Assembly (NCBI RefSeq): GCF_018613675.1
Contig: NZ_JAGGPQ010000004.1
Location: 1 to 64,000, forward strand
Source: Arthrobacter sp. ISL-85
Lineage (GTDB): Bacteria > Actinomycetota > Actinomycetes > Actinomycetales > Micrococcaceae
DNA length: 64,000 nucleotides
Reading direction: 5' to 3'
In this document: in pieces, positions 8,920 to 16,772 of the stretch
Numbering within the stretch: position 1 is the stretch's first letter
Layout: each line of letters begins with the position of its first letter
Notes under the pieces: generated by a model
Told to the model about the DNA's origin: nothing
Seen by the model: the letters and a program-made list of their open reading frames with translations, nothing else
Databases searched by the model: none
Made by a program: the position numbers and the translations under genes

Positions 8920-8940
8920 TTCTTAAGCCTTTCTTAAGGG
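8920..8940 (+). promoter_or_regulatory. Direct repeat upstream of the PAP2-DedA-two-component operon
   Basis: TTCTTAAG occurs at 8920-8927 and again at 8931-8938, an exact 11-base period (one helical turn). Direct repeats with this spacing are the usual binding pattern of OmpR/PhoB-family response regulators, and such a regulator is encoded third in the operon that begins 60 bases downstream. Autoregulation by that regulator is an inference. Confidence 0.5.
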
Positions 8941-9002
8941 CGCCGCGGGAGGGTTAAAGCACGGGCCGAACAGTGCCCCGATCCCCTCTCCGCAAGGAAA
9001 CC

Positions 9003-9764
9003 ATGCACGGGCCAAACCCTGACAACAGTCTGCAACAGCACAACGCACCCGCGGCACCCCCGGCCGCCGGCACCCAGTTCAGTGCGCTCCCCCAGCCCCG
9101 TCACTGGCTGGTGCTTGGGTCGTTGCTGTGCGCCGCCGTCGTCGCGCTTGGCCTGACCGTGCAGGTGGTGCCTGGCGACACCGCGGCGGAGCTGGGCGTG
9201 GACCAAAGCCTCAGCCTACACCACGCCGCCGCGCTGACCGCCGTGGCGATGGGAGTCAACCTGTTGTTCGGCCCGGTTGCGGGCCTGTGTATCGTCGCGG
9301 CCATTGCGCTGGGCGTCTGGCTCTTCCGGCGCGACCTGGTCAAAGCCGTGGCGTTTGGCCTGACGGCATGCTCAGGATGGGTGGCCAGCGAAGTCTTCAA
9401 GCTCATCATCGCCCGGCAGCGCCCCAACCCGGCCCTGCTCTTCGACCCCCTGGCCCCGGAAACGGGATCCAACAGCTTTCCCAGCGGACACGTGTCCTTC
9501 GCCGTGGCCCTGGCCTTTGCCCTCTACTTCCTGAGCCGCGGCACCCCCTGGTCCAGGCCGGTGGCAGCAGCCGGCGCAGCCATGGCCGTGATTGTGGGCT
9601 GGTCCAGGGTATATGTAGGGGTGCACTACCCCACCGATGTGCTTGCCTCCTTCCTGGCCGCAAGCGCCGCGGTGGTCCTGCTCGCCGGACTCTGGAACCG
9701 GTTCGCTCCCCGGCTCCTGGACCGCCTGCCCGCAGCTCTTACCGCCCCCGCCAGCCGACACTAA
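9003..9764 (+). CDS. PAP2-family membrane phosphatase
   Basis: 253 residues from the ATG at 9003 (AAGGA at 8994-8998); a GTG at 8973 is an alternative. Six hydrophobic segments. The three phosphatase motifs are intact: KLIIARQRP, FPSGHVSF and SRVYVGVHYPTDV, so it should hydrolyse lipid (pyro)phosphates on the outer membrane face. Relatives dephosphorylate undecaprenyl pyrophosphate or phosphatidylglycerol phosphate. It is followed by DedA, a response regulator and a kinase with gaps of 9, 5 and -4 bases, so a role in C55-lipid carrier recycling under stress is likely but inferred. Confidence 0.9.
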   Translation: MHGPNPDNSLQQHNAPAAPPAAGTQFSALPQPRHWLVLGSLLCAAVVALGLTVQVVPGDTAAELGVDQSLSLHHAAALTAVAMGVNLLFGPVAGLCIVAAIALGVWLFRRDLVKAVAFGLTACSGWVASEVFKLIIARQRPNPALLFDPLAPETGSNSFPSGHVSFAVALAFALYFLSRGTPWSRPVAAAGAAMAVIVGWSRVYVGVHYPTDVLASFLAASAAVVLLAGLWNRFAPRLLDRLPAALTAPASRH

Positions 9765-9773
9765 GGACCCGCC

Positions 9774-10544
9774 GTGCACACCCTCCTTGCCCCTGACATG
9801 GTCTCCGCCATGGCCAGCGCCGGCGGCACGCCCTCCCTGCTTGACCCCGCCAGCCTGCTGGAAGGGTTCGGCCCGGCCGCGCTGGGCGTGATCGCCGTCA
9901 TGGTGTTCATCGAATCCGGCGTCCTTTTCCCGTTCCTGCCCGGGGATTCGTTGCTCTTCACCGCCGGGCTCCTGCACCAGCAACTGAACCTGGCCCTGCC
10001 CGTGCTGATCGGTGTGGTCACTGCGGCCGCCATCGCCGGCGACCAGGTGGGCTACTTCCTGGGCCGCAGGTTTGGCCGTCGCTGGTTCAAGGACGACGCC
10101 CGCATACTGAAAACGGCCCACCTCACCGCCACGGAGAACTTCTTCCACCGGCACGGAGGCGCCGCCGTCGTCCTGGCCCGCTTCGTCCCCATCATCAGGA
10201 CCTTCGCCCCGCTGACCGCCGGGACCGCCCGCTACGGGTACAGGGCCTTCACGCTGTGGAACATCGTGGGCGCCGCGGCATGGGCCACGTCGGTGATCCT
10301 GCTGGGCACCTGGCTGGGACACTACGAGATCATCGCCAAGAACATCGACGTCATCGCCGTGCTCATGGTCCTGGTTTCCGTGGTGCCATGGGCCATCGAA
10401 TACCTGAAGCACAGGCGCAGGAACCGGCGGGCGGCCGGGGAGCAGGCCGTTGACGACGACGGCACGGACTTTGCTGCCGGCGCCGCACATGAGTTCGACA
10501 CGGCAGCCGGCACATCCCAGCGGGATGGGTCCACGAAAGAATAG
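9774..10544 (+). CDS. DedA-family membrane protein (possible undecaprenyl-phosphate flippase)
   Basis: 256 residues from GTG at 9774. Hallmarks of DedA/SNARE-associated proteins: FIESGVLFPFLPGDSLLFTAG near residue 43, re-entrant G/D motifs, GRRFGRRWFKDD, and the basic motif FVPIIRTFAPLTAGTARY. Recent work assigned some DedA proteins (UptA) as undecaprenyl-phosphate translocases; function here is by family. The C-terminal about 40 residues are a hydrophilic tail. Sandwiched between a PAP2 phosphatase and a two-component system in one operon. Confidence 0.9.
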   Translation: MHTLLAPDMVSAMASAGGTPSLLDPASLLEGFGPAALGVIAVMVFIESGVLFPFLPGDSLLFTAGLLHQQLNLALPVLIGVVTAAAIAGDQVGYFLGRRFGRRWFKDDARILKTAHLTATENFFHRHGGAAVVLARFVPIIRTFAPLTAGTARYGYRAFTLWNIVGAAAWATSVILLGTWLGHYEIIAKNIDVIAVLMVLVSVVPWAIEYLKHRRRNRRAAGEQAVDDDGTDFAAGAAHEFDTAAGTSQRDGSTKE

Positions 10545-10549
10545 GCTGC

Positions 10550-11221
10550 ATGACAACTGCGGACCGGCTCTCCCTGCTGCTCGCCGAGGACGATCCCGCG
10601 CTGGGGCCGCTGATCGCCGAACTGCTGGAGCCGGATTACCGGGTCCGGCTGGCGGTCAACGGGCAGGAAGCCCTGCACCTGGGGCTGACGCAGCCCTGGG
10701 ACGTGATGGTCATTGACCGCGGCCTCCCGGTCATGGACGGGATCAGCGTCATCGCGGCCCTCCGGACCAAGGGCATCGCCACCCCCATCCTGGTCCTCAC
10801 AGCGCTGGGAGCAACGAATGAGAAGGTCCGCGGGCTGGACGCCGGCGCCAATGACTACGTGGCAAAACCGTTCGACGCCGGCGAGCTGGCTGCGCGCCTG
10901 CGCGCGCTGACCCGGACCTTCCCTTCGCCCGCAGGACCGGTGAGCATCGGCACCTGGGAATTCGACCCGGCGTCGCGCTCTGTCCGTTCGGCCTACGGCG
11001 ACCTGGTGACGCTGGCGGCCAAGGAAGCCGAGCTCCTGGAGGCGCTCGCGGCCGAACCCGCCAGGGTGTTCACCCGCGATGAGCTGCTCGCCGCGCACTT
11101 CCAGTCCACGGACCAGCCAGGCGTCATCGACACCTACGTCCACCACCTGCGCCGGAAGATTTCCCGGACCGTGATCCGCACGGTCCACGGCGTGGGCTAC
11201 CAGATCGGCGACGCATCATGA
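10550..11221 (+). CDS. OmpR/PhoB-family response regulator
   Basis: 223 residues. Receiver domain with acidic triad residues E13/D14/D15, phosphoacceptor D56 in VMVIDRGLP and K106 in YVAKPF. The C-terminal winged helix covers about 125-221 (LTAKEAELLEAL-type pattern, DTYVHHLRRKI, IRTVHGVGYQI). It starts 5 bases after dedA and overlaps the kinase start by four bases. Probable target: the 11-bp direct repeat upstream of the PAP2 gene. Confidence 0.95.
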   Translation: MTTADRLSLLLAEDDPALGPLIAELLEPDYRVRLAVNGQEALHLGLTQPWDVMVIDRGLPVMDGISVIAALRTKGIATPILVLTALGATNEKVRGLDAGANDYVAKPFDAGELAARLRALTRTFPSPAGPVSIGTWEFDPASRSVRSAYGDLVTLAAKEAELLEALAAEPARVFTRDELLAAHFQSTDQPGVIDTYVHHLRRKISRTVIRTVHGVGYQIGDAS

Positions 11222-12222
11222 CCCCACCCCCTGCCGCCGTCGACCCGGACCGGGAAACCCTCCGCCGCGCGTCGCTCAAAATCGCCCTGCGGATCAGCGC
11301 CGGGGTGGCCGTGCTGGTCCTGCTCCTGCTCGCCGCCGCCACCGTGTTCCTGATGAACAAGCTGGCGCATCCCTCGCTGCCGGATTCCTCCGCGGCGGGG
11401 AACTCTTACACCTACCTCGATTCGAAGGATCTGATCGAGGGAATGATCCTCGCCGGCTTTGCGGGCGTTGTGCTGGCCGGCGTGGTGGGGTGGGTCAGCG
11501 CGCGCAGCGCCATCCGGCCCCTGGGAGACGCCCTTGCCCGGCAACGGCGCTTTGTGCAGGACGCCAGCCACGAGCTCCGCACTCCCCTGGCCATCCTTGA
11601 TACCCGCATCCAGCTCGCGCAGCGCAAAGCGGAGCCGGGGTCTGAACCTGCGCTGGCCCTGGCCAGGATCCGGGAAGACACCGCCACCTTGACCGGGATC
11701 GTCAACGAACTGCTGCTGGCCGCCACCGAGTCCCCTGGGGATGCACCCGTGGAACCGGCGGACGCGGCGGAAGTTGCCGGGGCGGTTGCCGCAAGCCTGC
11801 AGGACCTGGCCCGGCAGCAAGGCGTCCAGGTGCTGTCCACCGGACGCGGCCCGGCCATGGTGCGGATCGACCCCAGTTCGCTGCGGCGCGCGGTGCTTGC
11901 CCTCACGGACAACGCGCTGGCCCACACGCCTCCCGGCGGCAGCATCACCATCAGCACCGCTGCTGAAGGTTCCCGGGCAATGATCCAGGTGGTGGATACC
12001 GGATCCGGGATCACCGGCGTGGACCCCGAGCGGATCTTTGACCGCTTTGTCCGCGCCCCGGACCTGCGCGACCCGGCCGGCCGGCGGAGCTTCGGTATTG
12101 GCCTGGCCCTGGTCCGCGACATCGCAACCGCGGCCGGCGGAACCGTGGAGGTGGTCCGCAGCGGTCCTCAAGGAACCACCATGCGGCTTGCCCTACCGCT
12201 GGCACGGGCTGAGGCGGGTTAA
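11218..12222 (+). CDS. Membrane sensor histidine kinase
   Basis: 334 residues. TM1 (about 20-45, VAVLVLLLLAAATVFLM), a short extracytoplasmic loop of about 35 residues, TM2 (about 82-98), a short linker, then HisKA with DASHELRTPLAIL and HATPase_c with TDNALAHTP (N box), DTGSGI (G1) and FGIGLALVRDIATAAGG (G2). The small sensory loop suggests sensing within the membrane rather than a large external ligand. Overlaps the response-regulator stop by four bases; cognate pair. Confidence 0.95.
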   Translation: MTPPPAAVDPDRETLRRASLKIALRISAGVAVLVLLLLAAATVFLMNKLAHPSLPDSSAAGNSYTYLDSKDLIEGMILAGFAGVVLAGVVGWVSARSAIRPLGDALARQRRFVQDASHELRTPLAILDTRIQLAQRKAEPGSEPALALARIREDTATLTGIVNELLLAATESPGDAPVEPADAAEVAGAVAASLQDLARQQGVQVLSTGRGPAMVRIDPSSLRRAVLALTDNALAHTPPGGSITISTAAEGSRAMIQVVDTGSGITGVDPERIFDRFVRAPDLRDPAGRRSFGIGLALVRDIATAAGGTVEVVRSGPQGTTMRLALPLARAEAG

Positions 12223-12229
12223 TTGGGTC

Positions 12230-12258
12230 TTGACGGTCCACTTGTTTTTTGCAAGTAT
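12230..12258 (+). promoter_or_regulatory. Promoter with HxlR-like operator for the VOC/HxlR operon
   Basis: TTGACG at 12230-12235, a 17-base spacer and AAGTAT at 12253-12258 make a good sigma-70-type promoter 38 bases before the VOC start. Between the hexamers lies ACTTG-N7-CAAGT at 12240-12256, an inverted repeat around a T-rich centre. This resembles operators of HxlR/YodB-type repressors, and an HxlR-type gene is the second cistron. Regulatory role is inferred. Confidence 0.55.
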
Positions 12259-12295
12259 CAGGACTATCAACACCATATTGGGAAAAGAGACCGTG

Positions 12296-12730
12296 ATGAC
12301 CGCAATGTTCGTCAACCTGCCGGTGACCGACCTGGAGCGCGCCAAAGCGTTCTACACGGCGGTGGGATTCACCATCAACCCGCTCTTCACCGACCACAAC
12401 GCGGCCTGCGTAGTGGTGGAGGAAGACCACAGCTACTTCATGCTCCTTGTCCGCGAGTACTTCCAGACCTTCAGCGACCGGCCCATCGGGGACCCCGCCG
12501 TCAACGTGTCCGCCTCCACCGCGATCTTCCTCGACAGCCGGGAGGCAGTGGATGCCAGCATGGCCAGCGGGCTCGGTGCAGGCGGGTCGGAGGCGCAGCC
12601 GGCATCCGATTACGGCTTCATGTACCAGCGCCAGTTGACCGACCCCGACGGCAACATCCTGGAGTTCGGCTACATGGAACCTGCCGCCGCCCAGCAGGGT
12701 CCGGAAGCCTTCATGAACCAGCAGGCCTGA
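12296..12730 (+). CDS. VOC-superfamily protein (glyoxalase/bleomycin-resistance fold)
   Basis: 144 residues from the ATG at 12296, which directly gives the family start MTAMFVNLPVTDLERAKAFY; longer in-frame extensions overlap the kinase gene and are rejected. Ends with the second half-motif LTDPDGNILEFGYME. This group resembles lactoylglutathione-lyase-like proteins of unknown substrate. Followed 5 bases later by an HxlR-type regulator, which often pairs with enzymes for electrophile or quinone detoxification. Confidence 0.88.
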   Translation: MTAMFVNLPVTDLERAKAFYTAVGFTINPLFTDHNAACVVVEEDHSYFMLLVREYFQTFSDRPIGDPAVNVSASTAIFLDSREAVDASMASGLGAGGSEAQPASDYGFMYQRQLTDPDGNILEFGYMEPAAAQQGPEAFMNQQA

Positions 12731-12735
12731 GGTTC

Positions 12736-13377
12736 ATGGCCGCACGCGACTATGGGCAGTACTCGGGCATCACGCGGGCCATGGAGCTGGTGGGCGAGCG
12801 GTGGGCCCTCCTGATCGTCCGCGACCTGCTGGTGGGGCCGCGCCGCTACGGAGAGCTCGCCAATGGCCTGCCCCGCATCCCGAGCAACATCCTGGCCGCC
12901 CGGCTCAAGGAACTGCAGGCGGCCGGAGTGATCCGCCGGGCGCCGCGCTCACGCGTGATCGTCTACGAACTGACACCGTATGGCCGCGAGCTGGAACCCG
13001 TCATCCTCGCGCTGGGCGCCTGGGGCTTCAAGGCCATGGGTGACCCGCGCGGGGAACAGATCATCACCCCCGATTCCATGACCATCGACCTGCGCACCGC
13101 GTTCCGGCCGGCGGTGGCGGCCACCCTCCCATCCACTGCCTACGCGGCGCACTTCGGTTCCGCTGACCTGTTGATCCGGGTGGACGGCCCGACCCTGGAC
13201 GTGCGGCGGGGCGAGGGATCGGCCGACCTCACGTTCGCCGCCGGCCCGGACATCCACCGGCTGATCTCCGGTGAAGTCGCCCCCGACTACGCGATCGAGA
13301 GCGGCGTAGTGCAGGTGCTGGGTGGGCGGGGGAACCTGCTCCACCGCTTCGCGGACACCTTCCATCTGGCGGCCTGA
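12736..13377 (+). CDS. HxlR-family transcriptional regulator with C-terminal SCP2-like domain
   Basis: 213 residues. N-terminal MarR-like winged helix (GITRAMELVGERWALLIVRDLL, RIPSNILAARLKEL), typical of HxlR proteins. The remaining about 100 residues (FRPAVAATLPSTAYAAHFGSADLLIRVDG onward) look like the sterol-carrier-like C-terminal domain found in a long subgroup. This subgroup lacks the obvious N-terminal redox cysteine of YodB/HypR; I see no cysteine in the protein, so ligand rather than thiol sensing is likelier. ATG at 12736. Confidence 0.88.
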   Translation: MAARDYGQYSGITRAMELVGERWALLIVRDLLVGPRRYGELANGLPRIPSNILAARLKELQAAGVIRRAPRSRVIVYELTPYGRELEPVILALGAWGFKAMGDPRGEQIITPDSMTIDLRTAFRPAVAATLPSTAYAAHFGSADLLIRVDGPTLDVRRGEGSADLTFAAGPDIHRLISGEVAPDYAIESGVVQVLGGRGNLLHRFADTFHLAA

Positions 13378-13445
13378 TCCCTCAAGCAGCCTTCCACCCC
13401 CTTGGCTTTTATCACCTTGACCCCGCCACTGAACGGAGCATCACG

Positions 13446-14267
13446 ATGACCAAAACACAGGAAAAGGGCACCGTCCTCAGCATCCTGTCGCCCGACGGCA
13501 CCACCCTCAGCGTCGAGCGGATGGGGACCGGACCCAGCCTGGTCCTGGTGGACGGCGCCTTCTGCGGCCGGAACTTCGGGCCGGCCCGTGCCTTGGCGAA
13601 TGAACTGAAGGATTCCTTCACCGTCTATTTCTACGACCGCCGCGGGCGCGGTGACAGCAGCGAAACAATGCCCTACGCCGTGGAACGCGAAATCGAGGAT
13701 CTCCAGGCCGTCCTGGACGAGGCCGGCGGGGACCCGTACGTTTACGGGATCTCCTCCGGCGCCGCCCTGGCCCTCGAAGCCGCAGCAGCGGGTGTTCCCA
13801 TGCGGCGGCTGGCCACCTACGAGGCGCCCTATACCGGTGTCCAGGGTGCCGACGGAACACCCGGGAGCCACCGCGAACATCTGGAGGCCCTGCTCAGGGA
13901 AGGCAAGCGCGGCGCTGCCGTGTCCTACTTCCTGGTCAAGATGGTGGGGGCGCCGGCGTTCCTCCCGTACATGCTGCGGCTGATGCCGGGCGTGTGGAAG
14001 AAGCAGACCGCGGCGGCCAACACCCTGCCCTACGAGACCCGGGTGACCAACAACTTCGTGGCACCGCTGGAACGGCTGCGGCAGGTCACAGTGCCCACCC
14101 TCGTGATGGTGGGCGGAAAGGCGGGGGCGCCCATGGCTGAAGGACAGAAGGCCATCGCCGGGGCCGTCCAGGGCAGCGAACACCGCGTCCTGGACGGCCA
14201 AACCCACCAAGTCTCCCCGGCTGCCATAGCCACCCAGCTCCGGGCCTTTTTCGCGGCCGGGAGCTGA
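13446..14267 (+). CDS. Alpha/beta hydrolase
   Basis: 273 residues. Nucleophile elbow GISSGAAL near residue 100 (GxSxG), an acid-bearing strand VTVPTLVMVGGK, and the catalytic His in LDGQTHQVSP. The oxyanion region FYDRRGRGDS is typical of HsaD/PcaD-like hydrolases. GAGC precedes the ATG. Located 68 bases after the HxlR gene, possibly in the same transcript. Substrate unknown. Confidence 0.88.
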   Translation: MTKTQEKGTVLSILSPDGTTLSVERMGTGPSLVLVDGAFCGRNFGPARALANELKDSFTVYFYDRRGRGDSSETMPYAVEREIEDLQAVLDEAGGDPYVYGISSGAALALEAAAAGVPMRRLATYEAPYTGVQGADGTPGSHREHLEALLREGKRGAAVSYFLVKMVGAPAFLPYMLRLMPGVWKKQTAAANTLPYETRVTNNFVAPLERLRQVTVPTLVMVGGKAGAPMAEGQKAIAGAVQGSEHRVLDGQTHQVSPAAIATQLRAFFAAGS

Positions 14268-14320
14268 GTGGCGCCGTCGCGCTTTCCTGCTTGTCGTGCC
14301 TGCTTGTGCCGCCGCGCGTG

Positions 14321-15325
14321 CTAGGCAGCCGTCCTCTTTGGAGGCACCTGAGTCTTTGGCGCCATCTCAGCCTCGGTGGCCGGTGGCGTTTCGCCGCCGG
14401 CGCGGCCCGGAGGCGTGGATTCCTGCAGCCGGGCCTTGGCGTGCAGGACGTCACCGATAAACCAGTCGTAAATCAGGACGCCGATCACGCCGCCGACCAC
14501 CGGGCCGACAATCGGCACCCAGAAGTACCAGCTGAACGCGCCGTCGACTGTGCCAGGCAGCGCCGTTTGGCCCCATCCGGCCAGCCACGCGAAGAGCCGT
14601 GGGCCGAAGTCACGGGCAGGGTTGATGGCGTAGCCCGCATTCGCGCCAAGCGACATGCCGATGGCGGCGACGGCGAGCCCGATCATGAACGGGCCCAGGT
14701 TTGCCTGGACGGCGGTGTTGCGGATATCGATGATGGCCACCACGAACATGACCAGGAAGGCCGTGCCCACAATTTGGTCGATCAACGGGCCTGTCGGGTT
14801 CCCACTAAAGTAGGGCGCCGGGAAGGTGGCGAAAATGGAGTAGGTGGCCAGCCCCTTGGGGTCGGTGCGGCCCGTGCCGACGGCTTTGTTGTAGGCGTCG
14901 ATAGCATCGTGATACAGCAGATAGACCATGGCGGCCCCGGCGAAAGCGCCCACCACCTGCGCAACGATGTATGGACCAACTTTGTGCCAGGGGAACTTCC
15001 GGCGGACCGCGAAAGCAACGGTCACGGCCGGGTTGATGTGGGCGCCGCTGACACCGCCGGCCACGTAGACGGCCAGCGTCACCGCCAGGGCCCATCCCCA
15101 GGTGATCAGCAGCCAGTCGCCCGCTGCCATGAAGATGGTGGTTGATGTTGCGGCACGGCCAGATCCCGGCAAGGCGGCGACGGCCATGGCCACCACGCCG
15201 TCGCCGAACGCGATCAGCACAAACGTACCTAGGAACTCCGCAAGCAGCTCGCCCCAGGTGCCACCCAATTGCTTGAGCCCGCTGCCATTGCGGACCGCAT
15301 TCCTCAGTGGACTGATATCACTCAT
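14321..15325 (-). CDS. glpF: Glycerol facilitator / aquaglyceroporin (MIP family)
   Basis: 334 residues. Six membrane helices with both half-helix signatures: SGAHINPAVTVAFA and GYAINPARDFGPR. The Asp after the second NPA box (NPARD) is the hallmark of glycerol-conducting members. A hydrophilic C-terminal tail of about 45 residues, rich in Pro, Thr and Lys, follows the last helix. No glpK or glpD lies next to it. Convergent with the alpha/beta hydrolase gene. Confidence 0.9.
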   Translation of the reverse strand: MSDISPLRNAVRNGSGLKQLGGTWGELLAEFLGTFVLIAFGDGVVAMAVAALPGSGRAATSTTIFMAAGDWLLITWGWALAVTLAVYVAGGVSGAHINPAVTVAFAVRRKFPWHKVGPYIVAQVVGAFAGAAMVYLLYHDAIDAYNKAVGTGRTDPKGLATYSIFATFPAPYFSGNPTGPLIDQIVGTAFLVMFVVAIIDIRNTAVQANLGPFMIGLAVAAIGMSLGANAGYAINPARDFGPRLFAWLAGWGQTALPGTVDGAFSWYFWVPIVGPVVGGVIGVLIYDWFIGDVLHAKARLQESTPPGRAGGETPPATEAEMAPKTQVPPKRTAA

Positions 15326-15441
15326 CGCAGTACCTTCTTTGCGATTTTTGGTTTTTTTGGCTTAACTTCCGGACCGATTGACAATCCGTGTACTTTTATG
15401 CTACGCCGAAAGTGTCCCTAGGCAACAGTTGAGGCAAGACC

Positions 15442-15837
15442 ATGAACAACAACGGCAGCATCGAAAACACCCCGGCCCCGGACGAGACACCAGAGGAACC
15501 CGACCTGCGCGGCCGGTACGTGAAAGGCGACTTTGGCAAAGCAGGCGCCCAGCGCGGCCGCCATGCTGAAGACGACGAAGGCCAGTACGTCGAAGGGGAC
15601 TATGGTCCGGCGGGCAGTGAAGGCGGGCTGCCCGAACCCCTGGGCGACAGGACCGTGGGAGCCGGACGCTACGTCAAAGCCGACTACGGTGAGGCCGGAG
15701 CAACCCCCGGCAGGACGGCCGCCTCCGAAACCGGCCGCTACCCGAAAGGCGATTACGGGAAGGGCGGCACCGTGGATCCGACACGCAAGCCGGGCGACAC
15801 CGGCGCGGCCAGTTCCGACACCGCCGCCGAACGCTAA
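15442..15837 (+). CDS. Small acidic repeat protein with four YVKGDYGKAG-type motifs
   Basis: 131 residues, hydrophilic and probably disordered. An 11-residue motif repeats four times: RYVKGDFGKAG (25-35), QYVEGDYGPAG (48-58), RYVKADYGEAG (76-86) and RYPKGDYGKGG (99-109). Spacers of 12-17 residues are variable and polar. No signal peptide or TM helix. GAGG lies just upstream of the ATG. I do not recognise a functional assignment; the regular Tyr-Asp-Tyr-Gly pattern suggests a binding or assembly role. Divergent from glpF across 116 bases. Confidence 0.82.
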   Translation: MNNNGSIENTPAPDETPEEPDLRGRYVKGDFGKAGAQRGRHAEDDEGQYVEGDYGPAGSEGGLPEPLGDRTVGAGRYVKADYGEAGATPGRTAASETGRYPKGDYGKGGTVDPTRKPGDTGAASSDTAAER

Positions 15838-16214
15838 CCCCTGGCTCCGGCCCAGCGGCCTGCCTGCCTTCATCGGCGGGCACGCCGCTTTGGCGCGTGC
15901 CGCCGTCGTGCTCTCGACGCGCAGATGCGTTCACGCTGCTGATGGTCCGTTCCGCAGCCCTAATACGCGGCGCGAAACGGACGGTGCGGGTCGGTGGGGA
16001 ATGTGCGCATCGCAGGCGGCTCTCGTCCCGAGGAGCGCCTAACCGGAGCGATTCTCCCCGATATTGGTGAGGGTTCCTGGCGCAGGAACGGATGGGAGGG
16101 TGCAGCGCCGTCCCATCCCCGTCCGGTTCATCCAGTCCTGGCAACCGGCGCGGCCTGCCATCCCCCGGCTGCCGCTATTGGTGAATTACGGGAAATAGCA
16201 GCACAGTAGAAGGC
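15838..16214. other. Intergenic region containing palindromic repeat copy A
   Basis: 377 bases without a gene. About 15910-16015 is an imperfect inverted repeat: left end CTCGACGCGCAGATGCGTTC, right end GAATGTGCGCATCGCAG, with an inner CCGTT...AACGG pair. Related elements occur at 16606-16715, 17970-18063 and 25291-25380. No ORF or clear promoter was recognised in the remainder. Confidence 0.6.
15910..16015. repeat. Dispersed palindromic repeat, copy A
   Basis: Imperfect inverted repeat with termini related to TCGACGCGCA and TGCGCGTCGA; intergenic. Shares end sequences with copies B, C and D. Read from the sequence; boundaries are approximate. Confidence 0.55.
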
Positions 16215-16592
16215 ATGGAAGACCAAGGGGATCAAGATGTCACCGGAACCATGGAGCTCTCCGGAAACGTGCTGCACCTCAAGTGGGCACACGGCGATGT
16301 GGTCACGGAGCGAGACGCGGTGGCGCTGATGCAGCGGGCCAGGATCCTGAGCGCGGGCCGCGTTCTCCCAATGCTGGTCGAGATGACGGGGGTGGAGTGG
16401 ATTGACCAAGGCGCCCTGAAGGCCTTCGCCGGGACCTGGCCGGTGACGCGTGCAGCCGTTGTGGGCACCTCCCCCGTGGACCAGACCATTGCCCACTTTT
16501 ACACGGGGCGGCACAAGCCGGTGCACCCCACCCGGTTCTTCACGTCCATGGACCAGGCGATGGCCTGGCTAATGGAGGACTCGGCCACGTAA
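16215..16592 (+). CDS. STAS/SpoIIAA-like protein
   Basis: 125 residues. Pattern of alternating strands and helices with MLVEMTGVEWIDQGALKAFA in the middle and a C-terminal TRFFTSMDQAMAWL, which is characteristic of STAS/SEC14-like (SpoIIAA-like) small proteins in Arthrobacter and relatives. Such proteins are of unknown function or act as anti-anti-sigma-like modules. No partner anti-sigma factor is adjacent. Flanked on both sides by copies of the dispersed palindromic repeat. Confidence 0.65.
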   Translation: MEDQGDQDVTGTMELSGNVLHLKWAHGDVVTERDAVALMQRARILSAGRVLPMLVEMTGVEWIDQGALKAFAGTWPVTRAAVVGTSPVDQTIAHFYTGRHKPVHPTRFFTSMDQAMAWLMEDSAT

Positions 16593-16605
16593 GTTGCGTT
16601 GGCTC

Positions 16606-16715
16606 CCGACGCGGAGGTTCGTTTTCGACGCGGACGTTCCTCTGCGCGGGCCGCATTTGGGGCGCGATGTGAAACACGCGAATCGAGTGCGGTTATGCGC
16701 GTCGCAGAAGCTTTT
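16606..16715. repeat. Dispersed palindromic repeat, copy B
   Basis: Lies between the STAS-like and AbiEi-like genes. Contains TTTTCGACGCGGACGTTC near its left end and TATGCGCGTCGCAG at its right end, matching the ends of copies A, C and D. Boundaries approximate. Confidence 0.5.
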
Positions 16716-16772
16716 CCACATAGCAGCGGACTCCCCTTTTGGCGGAAGTCCCCCGAGGGCACCGTGGAGTGT

